A stretch of DNA of 57,501 nt from Anaerolineales bacterium (GCA_030018695.1 JASEHI010000006.1:1-57501), one strand, 5' to 3'. Positions 1 to 8,909 are shown, numbered from the stretch's first letter. The notes: a model not told the origin generated them from the sequence alone. Made by a program: numbers and translations.

Positions 1-254
1 AAGATTTTGTAGGGCGATATTCATATCGCCCTTTGGTTGCGGAATGAATTCCGCGGTACGGTAAGATTTTGTAGCGCGATATGCATATCGCCCTTCGGTT
101 GCGGAATGAATTCCGCGTTACGGTAAGATTTTGTAGGGCGATATTCATATCGCCCTTCGGTTGCGGAATGAATTCCGCGGTACGGTAGGATTTTGTAGGG
201 CGATATGCTTCGCGATATCGCCCTTCGGTTGCGGAATGAATTCCGCGTTACGGC
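1..254. repeat. Four-copy ~62-bp hairpin array
   Basis: Four imperfect tandem copies (1-62, 63-124, 125-186, 187-254) of a ~62-bp unit. Each unit holds two dyads: GGGCGATAT/ATATCGCCC around a short loop, and the palindrome GCGGAATGAATTCCGC. The fourth copy has a 6-bp longer first hairpin. TTA at 248-250, inside copy four, is the stop codon of the minus-strand gene. Transcribed from the right the array could fold into several hairpins behind that gene, so an mRNA-end role is possible (inference). There are no unique spacers as in CRISPR. Confidence 0.9.
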
Positions 255-2674
255 ACATCCGTTGCGTAATAGACCTGGTTATCCATACTCAAGAAAATAT
301 AGTGATTCGGACTGACTGCCATGGCGGTGACGGGTGAGGTGAATTGCTCCTTGAGCTGGTCAACTTTCGGCTGGAATTGGCCCTGTAAATTGAGCGTATC
401 GGGACGCGCACTAAAGCGATAAACGGCTTGGGTCTTCGATGCAAGCATGTAGAGTGAGGGATCGGAAGGGCCGCTGAAGAACATCTGGGTGAAGACCGCG
501 TCGCTGACCTTCGCGCCGGATAAATACGCGGGGCGGATATCCTCGAACGGGGTCGGATCCACGCAGCGCAGGCCGCCAATGCAGGCGGTTACGTGTCCAT
601 CCTCGAAGAGCAGGTACAGGTCGCTGCCCCTGGCCGCCAGGTCAATGGCGCTATTCATGCCTTGCGGCACCTGCTCACCGAAGAACATGCTCGGGGCTTC
701 GAATTTATTCTTGACCCAGAAATAGCTCCAGACCGCGCCGCCGGCCGGGTCGAGCAAGTAGAGAGTATTGCTCTCCGCATCCAGCGTGAATGCCGATAGG
801 CTCTTCCAGCCCAATTCCGGCGCCGGTAGTGGGACGGCGCGCGGTTCGAGGCCCTTGGCGCAGTAGAGCAGCATCCCTTTGGCATCCACCGCCAGCAGGG
901 TAGCGTTATTATAAAGATTACTATTCGACAACGCCAGCAGGTCAACCAGTGGACCGACAGATTGGTCTCCATAAGTGCCAGGCGCGCACTTGAAGCTGGG
1001 ATCTATTTCGTAGCGCGGAGCATTCGTTGTCACCTGGTTGGTGCGGAAGGCGCGCAAGACCTCCCCGCGCGGCCCGTCGAGCAGGTACAGATCCGCCTCG
1101 GTGGCCGCCATGTCAGTGATCCGGATGGTTTTGTCCAACCCCCCGACGATCGCCGGGCGGAATTCAAGGCGGGTGATCGCGTCCAGGTTGTCCAACTCGG
1201 TCTGGGCTATCTGGCGCAAGGCCTGCGATTTCTGGGTCACCTGGTAGTACTCAGCCTGGTCGAGGTAGGAGATTGTCCTCTCCCAGGCAGCATATTCGAC
1301 AGACTTGTCGTCCTGGCTAATCGCCCCGACCGCAGCCGAGACCGCCATCGTGTAATGCTCATCATATTGGATTGCCCGTCCAGAGCGCATATAGACCATA
1401 CTGGCAATGGTCACAATCAGCAGCGGCACGGCAATGGCAATAAAGGCCATGCTAGAGCTGGATATGCCCGGCGACTCGCCATCCGGCTGGTCGGGGAGCA
1501 GACGCGGCAGGAACTTGCGAATGCCATTCGAAATGGATTGGCTGAAGCCGCGGCCGGATTGCAGTGCGCGTGCCAAACCGCGGAAGATGATCTTGCGGCG
1601 ATGGGAAGCGGAGCATTCGTTGTCAGCCGGGCGGGAAATTTCGGGGATGTTCGCGACCTCGCGCGGGGCGAAGAAACGCCTTGAGCGGATACCTGCCTGT
1701 GACGGGGGAGGCGCGGCCTCCCCATCCACCGGCGCGGACTGGGGCCGGGTGCTCCCGATCGGCCGCACAAAACGGCTGGCGCGGATCACCTCCGAGCGCG
1801 GCGGGATGGATGGAGTCGCCTGCGGCGGCGAGGCCGGAGGTGTCTCCGCCGCAGGCCTACCGGCGGGCGCGGGGGCCGGCTCTAGCTCCGGCAAGGGTTT
1901 CGTTGGGGATGCCTGGTCTGCGCTCTGCAACGCCATCTCCGCGGCGGGCTTGAAGGATGTCAGCATGTTCATCTTCCCGCTCCCGGCCTGAACCTGGATC
2001 AAGACTGCGTTCAAGTCTTCGCGGGTCAGGGTGGCAAGTTTACGGCGCAGGGACTCGGGCGAGGCCGCGCCGCGCTCTTTTTGCAGGCTGTCCTCCCAAC
2101 CGGGAGGCAACGCCGCGCTAAGGATGAGCAGCTCGCCAGCGCTCAGCTCCACCTGGGAAAAATAAAGCGGCGTGGTCTGGCCGAAACCAAGACCACGGCC
2201 GGATATTTGCGCATCATGAATATGTCCTGTTTTCTCGCCGCTCAGGTGGAAGACGTGCGTCGGCCCGCTCTGGACGAAGATGAACTGTGACCCCCGCAGC
2301 ACCCCCAGCACCAGGCGGGCGAGGATGTATTCGCCGTGACCGGTGCTGCGCATGTTACGATCTAACAAGACCTGGTTGAGTGTTTCAGCGGTGGCGCGCA
2401 ACGCGGAGGTCAGCGAACCAGGATTCTGGTAAAAACGCTCCGCCATCTGGGAGGTGATCTGGCTGTACTCGCCGGAGGAGAATGGCATGTTGCCTGAGAG
2501 GTTCAGGTAAATGACTAAATGGTCATCCTGTCGCCCGCGCGCCGCGCGGCGCGGCGGGCTGACGGCCAGAAGTCCCGGCAGGCCTGGCAATTCCTGTCCT
2601 TGGATGCGATAGAAGGAAAGCAGATTCAGGTCGAATTCAGTAGCCACGTATCCATTATACGGTAAAATGGACAT
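248..2674 (-). CDS. PP2C-like/propeller single-pass membrane protein
   Basis: 808 residues. Residues 1 to about 245 resemble a divergent PPM/PP2C phosphatase fold (a run like GSQFIFVQSGPTHVFHL, then a loop and GELLILSAAL), but I do not see the usual metal-binding DG motifs, so catalysis is doubtful. A Pro/Ala-rich linker of about 150 residues follows. One hydrophobic segment lies near residues 409-431, and the C-terminal ~370 residues contain repeated strand-like blocks (LYLLDPAGG, LYLLFEDG, LYMLASK) typical of a beta-propeller. The likely topology is cytoplasmic N-terminus and external propeller. The start ATG faces the divergent acetyltransferase gene 17 bp away, so control is probably shared. 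Function is unknown; a sensor or stress-signalling protein is a guess. The stop codon lies in the repeat array. Confidence 0.75.
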   Translation of the reverse strand: MSILPYNGYVATEFDLNLLSFYRIQGQELPGLPGLLAVSPPRRAARGRQDDHLVIYLNLSGNMPFSSGEYSQITSQMAERFYQNPGSLTSALRATAETLNQVLLDRNMRSTGHGEYILARLVLGVLRGSQFIFVQSGPTHVFHLSGEKTGHIHDAQISGRGLGFGQTTPLYFSQVELSAGELLILSAALPPGWEDSLQKERGAASPESLRRKLATLTREDLNAVLIQVQAGSGKMNMLTSFKPAAEMALQSADQASPTKPLPELEPAPAPAGRPAAETPPASPPQATPSIPPRSEVIRASRFVRPIGSTRPQSAPVDGEAAPPPSQAGIRSRRFFAPREVANIPEISRPADNECSASHRRKIIFRGLARALQSGRGFSQSISNGIRKFLPRLLPDQPDGESPGISSSSMAFIAIAVPLLIVTIASMVYMRSGRAIQYDEHYTMAVSAAVGAISQDDKSVEYAAWERTISYLDQAEYYQVTQKSQALRQIAQTELDNLDAITRLEFRPAIVGGLDKTIRITDMAATEADLYLLDGPRGEVLRAFRTNQVTTNAPRYEIDPSFKCAPGTYGDQSVGPLVDLLALSNSNLYNNATLLAVDAKGMLLYCAKGLEPRAVPLPAPELGWKSLSAFTLDAESNTLYLLDPAGGAVWSYFWVKNKFEAPSMFFGEQVPQGMNSAIDLAARGSDLYLLFEDGHVTACIGGLRCVDPTPFEDIRPAYLSGAKVSDAVFTQMFFSGPSDPSLYMLASKTQAVYRFSARPDTLNLQGQFQPKVDQLKEQFTSPVTAMAVSPNHYIFLSMDNQVYYATDVP

Positions 2675-2691
2675 TCAAAACAACCCCCATT

Positions 2692-3711
2692 ATGAACTAT
2701 ACCCTCATCCAAACCCCCTCTGCCTTCGAGGCTTTAGCCGCCGGGTGGAATGATTTACTGGCCGAAAGCGTCACCAACGTCCCCTTCCTACGCCACGAAT
2801 ACCTGCGCGCCTGGTGGCAAACGCTGGGCGGCGGCGAGTGGCCGCACGGCGAACTGGCGGTCGTCGCCGCTTCAGAGAACGGACGGCTGAGCGGCCTCGC
2901 GCCGCTCTTCCTGACCGATGATCGCGACGGCCAGCCGGCCCTCATGCTCTTGGGCAGCCGCGAAATTTCAGATTACCTCGACCTGATTGCCCGCCCTGCG
3001 GATCTACCCGGATTCATAAACGGCCTGCTGGATTTTCTCGTTCGCGCCGGACCCCCGTCCTGGCGCGCCCTCGACTGGTATAACCTCCCCGAAACCTCTC
3101 CCACGTTGCCCCGGCTGAAAGCCGAAGCCGCGCAGCGCGGCTGGAGCTTCACGCAGGAGAATTTCCGCCCGACGCTGTCTGTCCCCCTGCCCGGCGATTT
3201 TGAGGTTTACCTGGGCGGCATTGACAAGAAACAACGCCACGAGATCCGCCGCAAGATGCGCCGCATCTACGATAATGGCCTGCCGGTGCGCTGGTACATC
3301 GTCGAGGACGAATCCAGCCTGGATGACGAGATTGACGGCTTCCTGGCGCTGATGGCCAATGACCCGGCCAAAGCCGCCTTCCTGACCGGGGCCATGCGCG
3401 CACAGATGCGCGCCGGCGTACACGCCGCCTTCCGCGCCGGCTGGCTGCAACTGGCCTTCCTGACCGTAAACGGCGAGAAAACCGCCGGTTACTTGAACTT
3501 CGATTACAACAACCGCATCTGGGTCTACAACTCAGGGATTGACTACAAGTATCTCGATCTCTCCCCCGGCTGGGTGCTATTGGGACATTTGCTGCAATGG
3601 GCCAACGAAAACAAGCGCTCTGAGTTTGATTTCATGCGCGGCGATGAGGATTATAAAGTTCGCTTTGGGGGGGTGAAGAGGTTTGTGGTCAGGGCGAAGG
3701 TGGTGAGATAG
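2692..3711 (+). CDS. CelD/BcsL-type GNAT acetyltransferase
   Basis: 339 residues, close to the usual length of CelD/BcsL (Acetyltransf_6, FemAB-like) proteins. The N-terminal half carries the SVTNVPFLRHEYLRAWW segment typical of this family. The C-terminal GNAT half contains a basic DKKQRHEIRRKMRR helix and the GYLNFDYNNRIWVYNSGID core. Members are usually linked to polysaccharide or surface-polymer modification, moving an acyl group from acyl-CoA; the substrate here is unknown. It diverges from the PP2C-like gene. A TAAAAT hexamer at 2663-2668 is a possible -10 box. No clear Shine-Dalgarno sequence precedes the ATG. Confidence 0.8.
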   Translation: MNYTLIQTPSAFEALAAGWNDLLAESVTNVPFLRHEYLRAWWQTLGGGEWPHGELAVVAASENGRLSGLAPLFLTDDRDGQPALMLLGSREISDYLDLIARPADLPGFINGLLDFLVRAGPPSWRALDWYNLPETSPTLPRLKAEAAQRGWSFTQENFRPTLSVPLPGDFEVYLGGIDKKQRHEIRRKMRRIYDNGLPVRWYIVEDESSLDDEIDGFLALMANDPAKAAFLTGAMRAQMRAGVHAAFRAGWLQLAFLTVNGEKTAGYLNFDYNNRIWVYNSGIDYKYLDLSPGWVLLGHLLQWANENKRSEFDFMRGDEDYKVRFGGVKRFVVRAKVVR

Positions 3712-3714
3712 AGC

Positions 3715-3772
3715 TGTAAGGCGAAATTAATTTCGCCCTACAGCGGTAAGGCGAAATTAATTTCGCACTACA
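3715..3772. repeat. Two-copy GCGAAATTAATTTCGC palindrome
   Basis: Two adjacent ~30-bp copies, each a near-perfect dyad centred on AATT (core GCGAAATTAATTTCGC) with GTAAGG/CCCTAC or CACTAC edges. They lie between two convergent genes and could act as a bidirectional hairpin at both 3' ends. The same palindrome recurs at 18822-18847 and 18899-18924. Confidence 0.9.
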
Positions 3773-3784
3773 CCTGGCAGAGCC

Positions 3785-4675
3785 TCAATTTCTCATCGCA
3801 GCGCGCAAACTCTTGTAACCAATGACATGGATACCAGCGTTCTTCAGGAAGTCCTTGATCTCCTGGCTCATGAAAGTCTGGTAATTCGCCACGCGGCTCG
3901 GCCAATCCGGTGTGATGGCGCGCAGCTCAGGCGTGTCAATCGAGGGATGGAGGATGAAATGCGTCAGGCCGCTGGACAGTTCTGCCAGCATCTTTTTTGC
4001 AAGTGCAAGCTGCCCGTCGGGTTGGTCGAGGGGCAGGCCGGTCGCGTTGTCCACGAGCGGTAAACCTTGTTCCTCCAGTTGACCGATCATGCTGACGAGA
4101 AACGCAGCGGTTTCGCGGTCGAAACCCAACTTTTCGAAGCCGGCCGCATCCAGGCGAGGAATCAAGGGCGGGAGACGGAATTTGTGCGTCAGTTGGATAT
4201 AGGCCGGGATGAACTTCGGATGCGCGATCGCAGCCATATGGGTATCAATATGTGAGATGTCAATCCCGAAATCCAGGGCGCGCCGAACCTGGGCTTCAAG
4301 CTCGAACGCAGCCCGGTCGGGGTCGGCGCTTTCCTGGACTTCGGCAGCCGCGCGCGGAAAATAGCCTTCTGCATCCATCAGGCCGGAGTCCGCGCCGCGT
4401 GTCGAGACAGGCCCCCAGCGATAGAACTGCCACTCGCTGGTCAAGGTCAGGTGTACGCCCATATCTGTCTCCGGGCGCGTGCGGCAGAGTTCTGCCGCAG
4501 CCGGGAACCAGGGGCAGGGTACCATGACTGCACCGGAGGAGATCGTCCCAAAATCCCACAGGTCGGCGTATGCCTGGATCGAGGCCTGGCACATGCCCAC
4601 ATCGTCCACGTGGATGATGACGAGTTTATCTTCGTTGGAATAGCCGAGTTTTTTGAGAAGGGGGTTTGGCTGCAT
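3785..4675 (-). CDS. ChbG/YdjC-family carbohydrate deacetylase
   Basis: 296 residues. YdjC-family motifs are visible: IIHVDDVGM near the N-terminus (metal-binding Asp pair), GVHLTLTSEW, HIDTHM (metal-binding His residues) and a C-terminal HPSID. Members remove N-acetyl groups from chitooligosaccharides or related sugars in a metal-dependent way. It starts 6 bp after the stop of the GH4 glycosidase on the same strand, so the two form an operon and probably act on the same amino-sugar-containing oligosaccharide (inference). No signal peptide is seen, so the enzyme is cytoplasmic. The gene ends in the palindrome region shared with the convergent acetyltransferase. Confidence 0.88.
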   Translation of the reverse strand: MQPNPLLKKLGYSNEDKLVIIHVDDVGMCQASIQAYADLWDFGTISSGAVMVPCPWFPAAAELCRTRPETDMGVHLTLTSEWQFYRWGPVSTRGADSGLMDAEGYFPRAAAEVQESADPDRAAFELEAQVRRALDFGIDISHIDTHMAAIAHPKFIPAYIQLTHKFRLPPLIPRLDAAGFEKLGFDRETAAFLVSMIGQLEEQGLPLVDNATGLPLDQPDGQLALAKKMLAELSSGLTHFILHPSIDTPELRAITPDWPSRVANYQTFMSQEIKDFLKNAGIHVIGYKSLRAAMRN

Positions 4676-4681
4676 GGGTTA

Positions 4682-6076
4682 TTATTTCCAAAACTGCGGC
4701 AGATATTCACGGTAACTGGTCAGGTAATCATCCAGGATTTGCTTCGCCACTTCGATGTCTGTGATCACCGGGTCGAGCAGCAGGCATTGCAGCGCCTTCT
4801 GGCGGTCGCCTGCGACTGCCGCGTCCACGCATAATTGCGTCACGCTGATTTCGCGGCGGCATAGTTCTGCCACTGCCTCCGGCAAAGCGCCGACGTGGAT
4901 GGGGTGGATACCCTCGCCGTCCACCATCACCGGCGTTTCCACCGTGCAGCCGTGGGGCAAATTGGCAATTTGTCCCACATTGGGCAAATTCGCCGCCAAA
5001 TGGTAGTGGTTGCCAGCCGCGGCGATGTTCTCGATCATCTCCAGCGCGCCCTCGGAATCGGTCTCGAGCAGGCCTTCGATGGTCATCTCGCCATCTGCCA
5101 TCTTGTTCAGCCGGTCGAGTTCGTACTCGCGCACCGCTGCCATCATATCCCAATCGTAAAGTTTTATATCGTACTTTTCCCACGGCCTGGTGAGCGGGTC
5201 GGAGAGCCAGGGCAGATACTCGCAGAGATGCGTATCGCCGGGGATGGGGAAGAGGTCAAAAGTCTCGAAGACGCGGCGGGTGAGCGGCTCGAACTTGGGC
5301 TCCAGCTCGAAGAAGCGCTGCCGGAAGAGCGGATAGAGGTCCTCGCCGGTCTGCCGGTCGCGGATGGAGAGCAGCCACGAAAAATGGTTCAGCCCGGCGG
5401 CGCGGATGTCCACGCGCGGGACAATTTGCTGCCGCACCTGGTCTTGCGCGGCGAATTGACTGACAGCGGCCTCCATGCCGGTCAGTTCGGCGGGGACAGC
5501 GATGCCCAGGTCTTTCGCCAACGCCACGCCGACCATCACGTAACCAGCGAAAATCTGGTGGCACAGGCCGACAGCCTTGATCCGGCTGTGGCGGTTGACC
5601 GCATCACAGATGCGGATCATCGGGTTGGTGAAGTTGATGAACCAGGCCTGCGGGCAGGCTTGCTCCATGTCGCGCACAATTTCCATAACCGGGCCGATGT
5701 TGCGCGCCGCGTGGGCGAAGCCGCCCGGCCCGCCGTTCTCGGCGTATGGCTGGCGCACGCCGTACTTGAGCGGGATTTCGAAATCTTTGCGCCATAGTCC
5801 TTCGCGCGCCCCGACCTCGATAGCCGAGACGACGAACGCGGCGCCTTCGAGGGCTTCGCGATGATGGCTGTGGGTTGTGATGATCATTTGTGCGTCCCAC
5901 TCGCGGTTCAGGCGCTGCGCCAGCCGCCCGACGATATCGAGCGATGCGGCGTTGCGGTCAACCAGGGCAAGCTGGCTGCCGCGCAGTTTCTGGCTGCGCA
6001 TCAGGGCAGAGAGGGTGTTCTCGCCGAAGGAGGCGCTGCCCGCGCCGATGACGACGATCTTGGTTGGAAGGGGCAT
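4682..6076 (-). CDS. Glycoside hydrolase family 4
   Basis: 464 residues, the usual GH4 length. The NAD-binding motif KIVVIGAGSASFG opens the protein. The Mn-binding Cys-His pair is C172-H173 in GLCHQIFAG, after the INFTNPMIRICDAV block, and HFSWLLSIRD follows. GH4 enzymes cleave alpha- or beta-glycosides by an NAD+-dependent redox-elimination mechanism. The residue after Cys-His usually reports substrate class (Ser in MelA-like, Gly in glucuronidase-like, Glu in AglA-like enzymes); Gln here fits none that I know, so specificity is open. First gene of an operon with the YdjC-type deacetylase. The start lies 27 bp from the tRNA-Val 3' end. Confidence 0.9.
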   Translation of the reverse strand: MPLPTKIVVIGAGSASFGENTLSALMRSQKLRGSQLALVDRNAASLDIVGRLAQRLNREWDAQMIITTHSHHREALEGAAFVVSAIEVGAREGLWRKDFEIPLKYGVRQPYAENGGPGGFAHAARNIGPVMEIVRDMEQACPQAWFINFTNPMIRICDAVNRHSRIKAVGLCHQIFAGYVMVGVALAKDLGIAVPAELTGMEAAVSQFAAQDQVRQQIVPRVDIRAAGLNHFSWLLSIRDRQTGEDLYPLFRQRFFELEPKFEPLTRRVFETFDLFPIPGDTHLCEYLPWLSDPLTRPWEKYDIKLYDWDMMAAVREYELDRLNKMADGEMTIEGLLETDSEGALEMIENIAAAGNHYHLAANLPNVGQIANLPHGCTVETPVMVDGEGIHPIHVGALPEAVAELCRREISVTQLCVDAAVAGDRQKALQCLLLDPVITDIEVAKQILDDYLTSYREYLPQFWK

Positions 6077-6102
6077 GGAGACTCCTGATCTGAACTATTC
6101 TG

Positions 6103-6176
<74 letters not shown>

Positions 6177-6185
6177 GGCAATCGA

Positions 6186-6191
6186 ATTATA
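6186..6191 (-). promoter_or_regulatory. -10 box of tRNA-Val
   Basis: TATAAT on the minus strand ends 9 nt before the tRNA 5' end, giving a transcript start at or just before the mature end. A weak TTCAAC 17 bp upstream may be the -35 box. It overlaps a stutter tract (AAGGTTGAAAAGTTGAAGG). Confidence 0.6.
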
Positions 6192-6271
6192 CTCTTCAAG
6201 GTTGAAAAGTTGAAGGTTGCAGGTTACACTTGTACTGAGAAATGTTCAATTTACAACGAAAGGTCATGACC

Positions 6272-7033
6272 ATGAAAATCGTTCGCTATCAGATGAAAAA
6301 CGAGACTCCGAAATACGGCTGGATTCTGGAAGACAAAATTGGCGCGATCGAAGGCGATATCTACGGCGAATACCGCCGCCTCGAAGCCGAGACGCCGCTG
6401 GCCGCGGTAAGACTGCTCGCGCCCGCCCAGCCATCCAAAATCCTGTGCGTCGGACGCAATTACGTCGCGCACGCCCAGGAACATGGCGCCGAAGTGCCCA
6501 AGATGCCATTGATATTCATGAAGCCGCCCTCGGCGATTATCAATCCGGGCGATACCATCCTTTTGCCGCCGCAATCCCAGCAAATCGAGCATGAGGCCGA
6601 ACTGGTGGTTGTCATCGGCAGGCGCGGGCGCAATGTCACCGCCGAAGGTGTGCAGGATTATATTTTCGGCTATACCGTCGGAAATGACGTCACAGCCCGC
6701 GACCTGCAGCAGACCGATGGCCAGTGGACGCGCGCCAAAGGCTTCGACACTTTTTGTCCTTTCGGCCCGTGGATTGACACCCAGTTCGACGCCTCGGACG
6801 CGCTCGTCACCTGCAAGGTCAGCGGCCAGCCGCGCCAAATGGCCTCCACGCGGGATATGGTTTTCAATGTCAATACCCTCATCGCCTTCATTACGTCGGT
6901 AATGACACTCGAACCAGGCGATTTGATATTTACAGGCACGCCGGCCGGGGTCGGGCCGCTCAAGCCGGGGGATGTGGTGGAGGTGGAAATCGAGGGATTG
7001 GGAAAGTTGAGTAATCCGGTGGCAGGAGCATAA
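6272..7033 (+). CDS. Fumarylacetoacetate hydrolase (FAH) family protein
   Basis: About 253 residues. Conserved FAH-family blocks are present: KILCVGRNYVAHAQE, a metal-binding EHEAELVVVIG, GYTVGNDVTARDLQ, and the C-terminal LEPGDLIFTGTPAGVG. Members hydrolyse or decarboxylate dicarbonyl acids in aromatic or sugar-acid breakdown; the substrate cannot be read here. ATG codons occur at 6242, 6266 and 6272. GAAAGG at 6258-6263 stands 8 nt before 6272, which decides the start. Monocistronic, divergent from tRNA-Val. The last residues run to a stop just before a short ACGTTCAAA repeat. Confidence 0.88.
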   Translation: MKIVRYQMKNETPKYGWILEDKIGAIEGDIYGEYRRLEAETPLAAVRLLAPAQPSKILCVGRNYVAHAQEHGAEVPKMPLIFMKPPSAIINPGDTILLPPQSQQIEHEAELVVVIGRRGRNVTAEGVQDYIFGYTVGNDVTARDLQQTDGQWTRAKGFDTFCPFGPWIDTQFDASDALVTCKVSGQPRQMASTRDMVFNVNTLIAFITSVMTLEPGDLIFTGTPAGVGPLKPGDVVEVEIEGLGKLSNPVAGA

Positions 7034-7061
7034 CCTTCCAACGTTCAAACGTTCAAACCTG
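7034..7061. repeat. Short ACGTTCAAA stutter tract
   Basis: Iterated AACGTTCAAACGTTCAAAC between the converging FAH-family and mevalonate kinase genes. The final residues (GLNV) and the TGA stop of the kinase at 7045-7047 are read from this tract. Related words fill spacers at 48247, 50224 and 55694. Confidence 0.7.
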
Positions 7062-7989
7062 TAATCGTTGTGATAATCGTCTGCCGTGCGCCAGATTTGA
7101 GCAGCGCGGCGGATATTTTTTTTGCGTTTGCCGGCCTGACCAGCGCGATCATGTTCCCGCCGCGCCCACCGCCGGAGAGTTTGGCGCCGTCCGCACCCGC
7201 GGCGCGGGCCGCCTCGACGAGGCGCTCCAGTTCGGGGGAGGAAACGGTCATTTCCTGGAGCAGGGCGTGATTCTCATTCATCAACGCGCCAAGCAAATGT
7301 GTTTCACCGCTTTCGATTGCTTTTCTGGCTTTTCGAGCGATTCCCGCGACAGAATCGAATATTGTCTCGAAACGGACAGGCTCGGCTTCCCACAGTTTGC
7401 GGACATCTCCAACCACGGCCCTGGTCGGACTGGCTATGCCAGTGTCGCCGATGAGGAGGGTGAATGGCTTTGCAACTTGAAATATCTCGATCGGCTGGTT
7501 CTTGATGAAATAGACCGGTTTGGCGTAGGTGATGACCGTGTTATCTATGCCTGAGGGGGTGCCGTGATGCAGTTTTTCGACTTCGTAGGCCAGGGCGGAA
7601 ACACGTTCATCTGGCAGCGGCTGGCCGAAGAAAGCCGATAACGCGCGGAGGATGGCAATGGAGACCGCCGCGCCAGAGCCGAGTCCGGAGGCAACGGGGA
7701 TGGTGGAGGTGACATGAACCGTCAGCGGGGGAGGGGAAGAAATGCCCAGGGCCGAGAGAACGCTCTGAATAACGGCAGCCAGCGGATGGTCGGAGGGGAG
7801 AGATTCGAGATTAGAGAATAGAGAAATGTCTGGGGCTTCGATAAAGATTTCGCCGGGCGTGCCGTCGCGTTCCGTCACTGTCACAATGGCTTGTACCTGC
7901 GTGATTGGCACGGCCAGCGCGGGAAATCCGTAGACGACGGCGTGTTCGCCAAAGAGGATGATCTTGCCGGGAGCAGAAGATGTTGTCAT
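7045..7989 (-). CDS. mvk: Mevalonate kinase
   Basis: 314 residues when started at the ATG at 7989, which gives the typical MTTSSAPGKIILFGEHAVVY opening of GHMP kinases; upstream ATGs would add non-homologous sequence. The ATP-binding motif PVASGLGSGAAVSIA and the C-terminal KLSGGGRGGNMIAL motif are intact. It phosphorylates mevalonate with ATP in the cytosol toward isopentenyl diphosphate. It lies 50 bp behind a UbiA-type prenyltransferase on the same strand, which fits polyprenyl metabolism. Residues around 55-64 (FSNLESLPSD) are encoded by a stutter tract at 7797-7826. No other mevalonate-pathway gene is in the window. Confidence 0.92.
   Translation of the reverse strand: MTTSSAPGKIILFGEHAVVYGFPALAVPITQVQAIVTVTERDGTPGEIFIEAPDISLFSNLESLPSDHPLAAVIQSVLSALGISSPPPLTVHVTSTIPVASGLGSGAAVSIAILRALSAFFGQPLPDERVSALAYEVEKLHHGTPSGIDNTVITYAKPVYFIKNQPIEIFQVAKPFTLLIGDTGIASPTRAVVGDVRKLWEAEPVRFETIFDSVAGIARKARKAIESGETHLLGALMNENHALLQEMTVSSPELERLVEAARAAGADGAKLSGGGRGGNMIALVRPANAKKISAALLKSGARQTIITTITGLNV
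7797..7826. repeat. In-frame GAGATTAGAGAATAGAG tract in mvk
   Basis: A run of GAGATT/GAGAAT words on the plus strand inside mvk, encoding a surface-like stretch near residue 60. A similar tract occurs at 24097-24173. Confidence 0.55.
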
Positions 7990-8039
7990 AGGGTGGGGCG
8001 GATTGGCAACATGTGGTGAGCGAAGTCGAACCATCCGCC

Positions 8040-8909
8040 TTACGATAAATAGAACACGGCCAGCACGGTCAGTCCCCACAACATGATCGCGATTTGCATC
8101 GGGCGGTCGGAGAGCAGGATGTCTTCCGGCGCGCCGCCGGCGTGTTTGACCTGGATGAGGTAAAGGTAGCGGAAGATGGCATAAACCACGAACGGGATGG
8201 TCAGCATCAGCGTGTGGTCGCCGGGCGCTTCGGGGCGGAAGAAAGTGTAGAGCGAATAGGCTACGATGGTCGTGCCGGAGACGATGGTGATGAACTGGTC
8301 GAGCAGCGCAATGGTGTAGCCGTCGAGTGCTTTCCGCTGGGCGTTGGCGCCCGAGTCCAGCAGGGCCAGTTCGGCGCGGCGTTTACCGAAACCGAGGTAA
8401 AGCGCCAGCAGGGTCATGACAACGTACATCCACGGCGAGAAACGTTCGACAGTGATGAGCGTCACACCGGCGTGGACGCGCAGGACGAAGCCCGCGGCAA
8501 TGATCAGCACGTCCAGGATGGGGATATGCTTGAGCCATTTGGAATATGCGAGCATCATCAGGAAGTAGGCCAGGACGACGGCGGCGAAGGCGGGCGCGAG
8601 CAGATAGGAAATTGGGAGCGTGATGAGCAGAAGGAGACTGCCGGCAGCCCAGGCCGCGCGGGTGGTTAATTCCCCGGATGGCAAGGGGCGCTGTTTTTTC
8701 TGCGGATGCTGGCGGTCGGCTTCCAGGTCGGCTAGATCATTGAAAATATAGACCGCGCTGGAAATCAGGCAAAAGAGGGTAAAACCGGCAGCCGTCTCCA
8801 GCGCCGCGCCGGGACGAAATAACTGCTGGTCGAAAACGAGCGCGCCGAAGATGAAAACGTTCTTCGTCCACTGGCGCGGGCGCATGGTTTGGAGCAGGGC
8901 TTTGAGCAT
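8040..8909 (-). CDS. UbiA prenyltransferase, decaprenyl-phosphate phosphoribosyltransferase-like
   Basis: 289 residues, largely hydrophobic with eight to nine likely membrane helices. The N-terminus RPRQWTKNVFIFGALVF and the Mg-binding NDLADLEADRQHP followed by KKQRPLPSGELT are characteristic of the DPPR-synthase branch of the UbiA superfamily, which moves 5-phosphoribose from PRPP to a polyprenyl phosphate in the membrane. The product would be a lipid-linked pentose donor for cell-envelope glycans, consistent with the many lipid-linked glycosyltransferases downstream. It forms an operon with mevalonate kinase. Another UbiA substrate cannot be excluded. Confidence 0.85.
   Translation of the reverse strand: MLKALLQTMRPRQWTKNVFIFGALVFDQQLFRPGAALETAAGFTLFCLISSAVYIFNDLADLEADRQHPQKKQRPLPSGELTTRAAWAAGSLLLLITLPISYLLAPAFAAVVLAYFLMMLAYSKWLKHIPILDVLIIAAGFVLRVHAGVTLITVERFSPWMYVVMTLLALYLGFGKRRAELALLDSGANAQRKALDGYTIALLDQFITIVSGTTIVAYSLYTFFRPEAPGDHTLMLTIPFVVYAIFRYLYLIQVKHAGGAPEDILLSDRPMQIAIMLWGLTVLAVFYLS

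Noticed and set aside
1-254. CRISPR array
   Set aside because: Units are nearly identical over their whole length with no variable spacers, and no cas genes are present.
4895-5797. Long plus-strand frame opposite the GH4 gene
   Set aside because: GH4 on the minus strand is well supported by motifs; the antisense frame is a codon-bias shadow.
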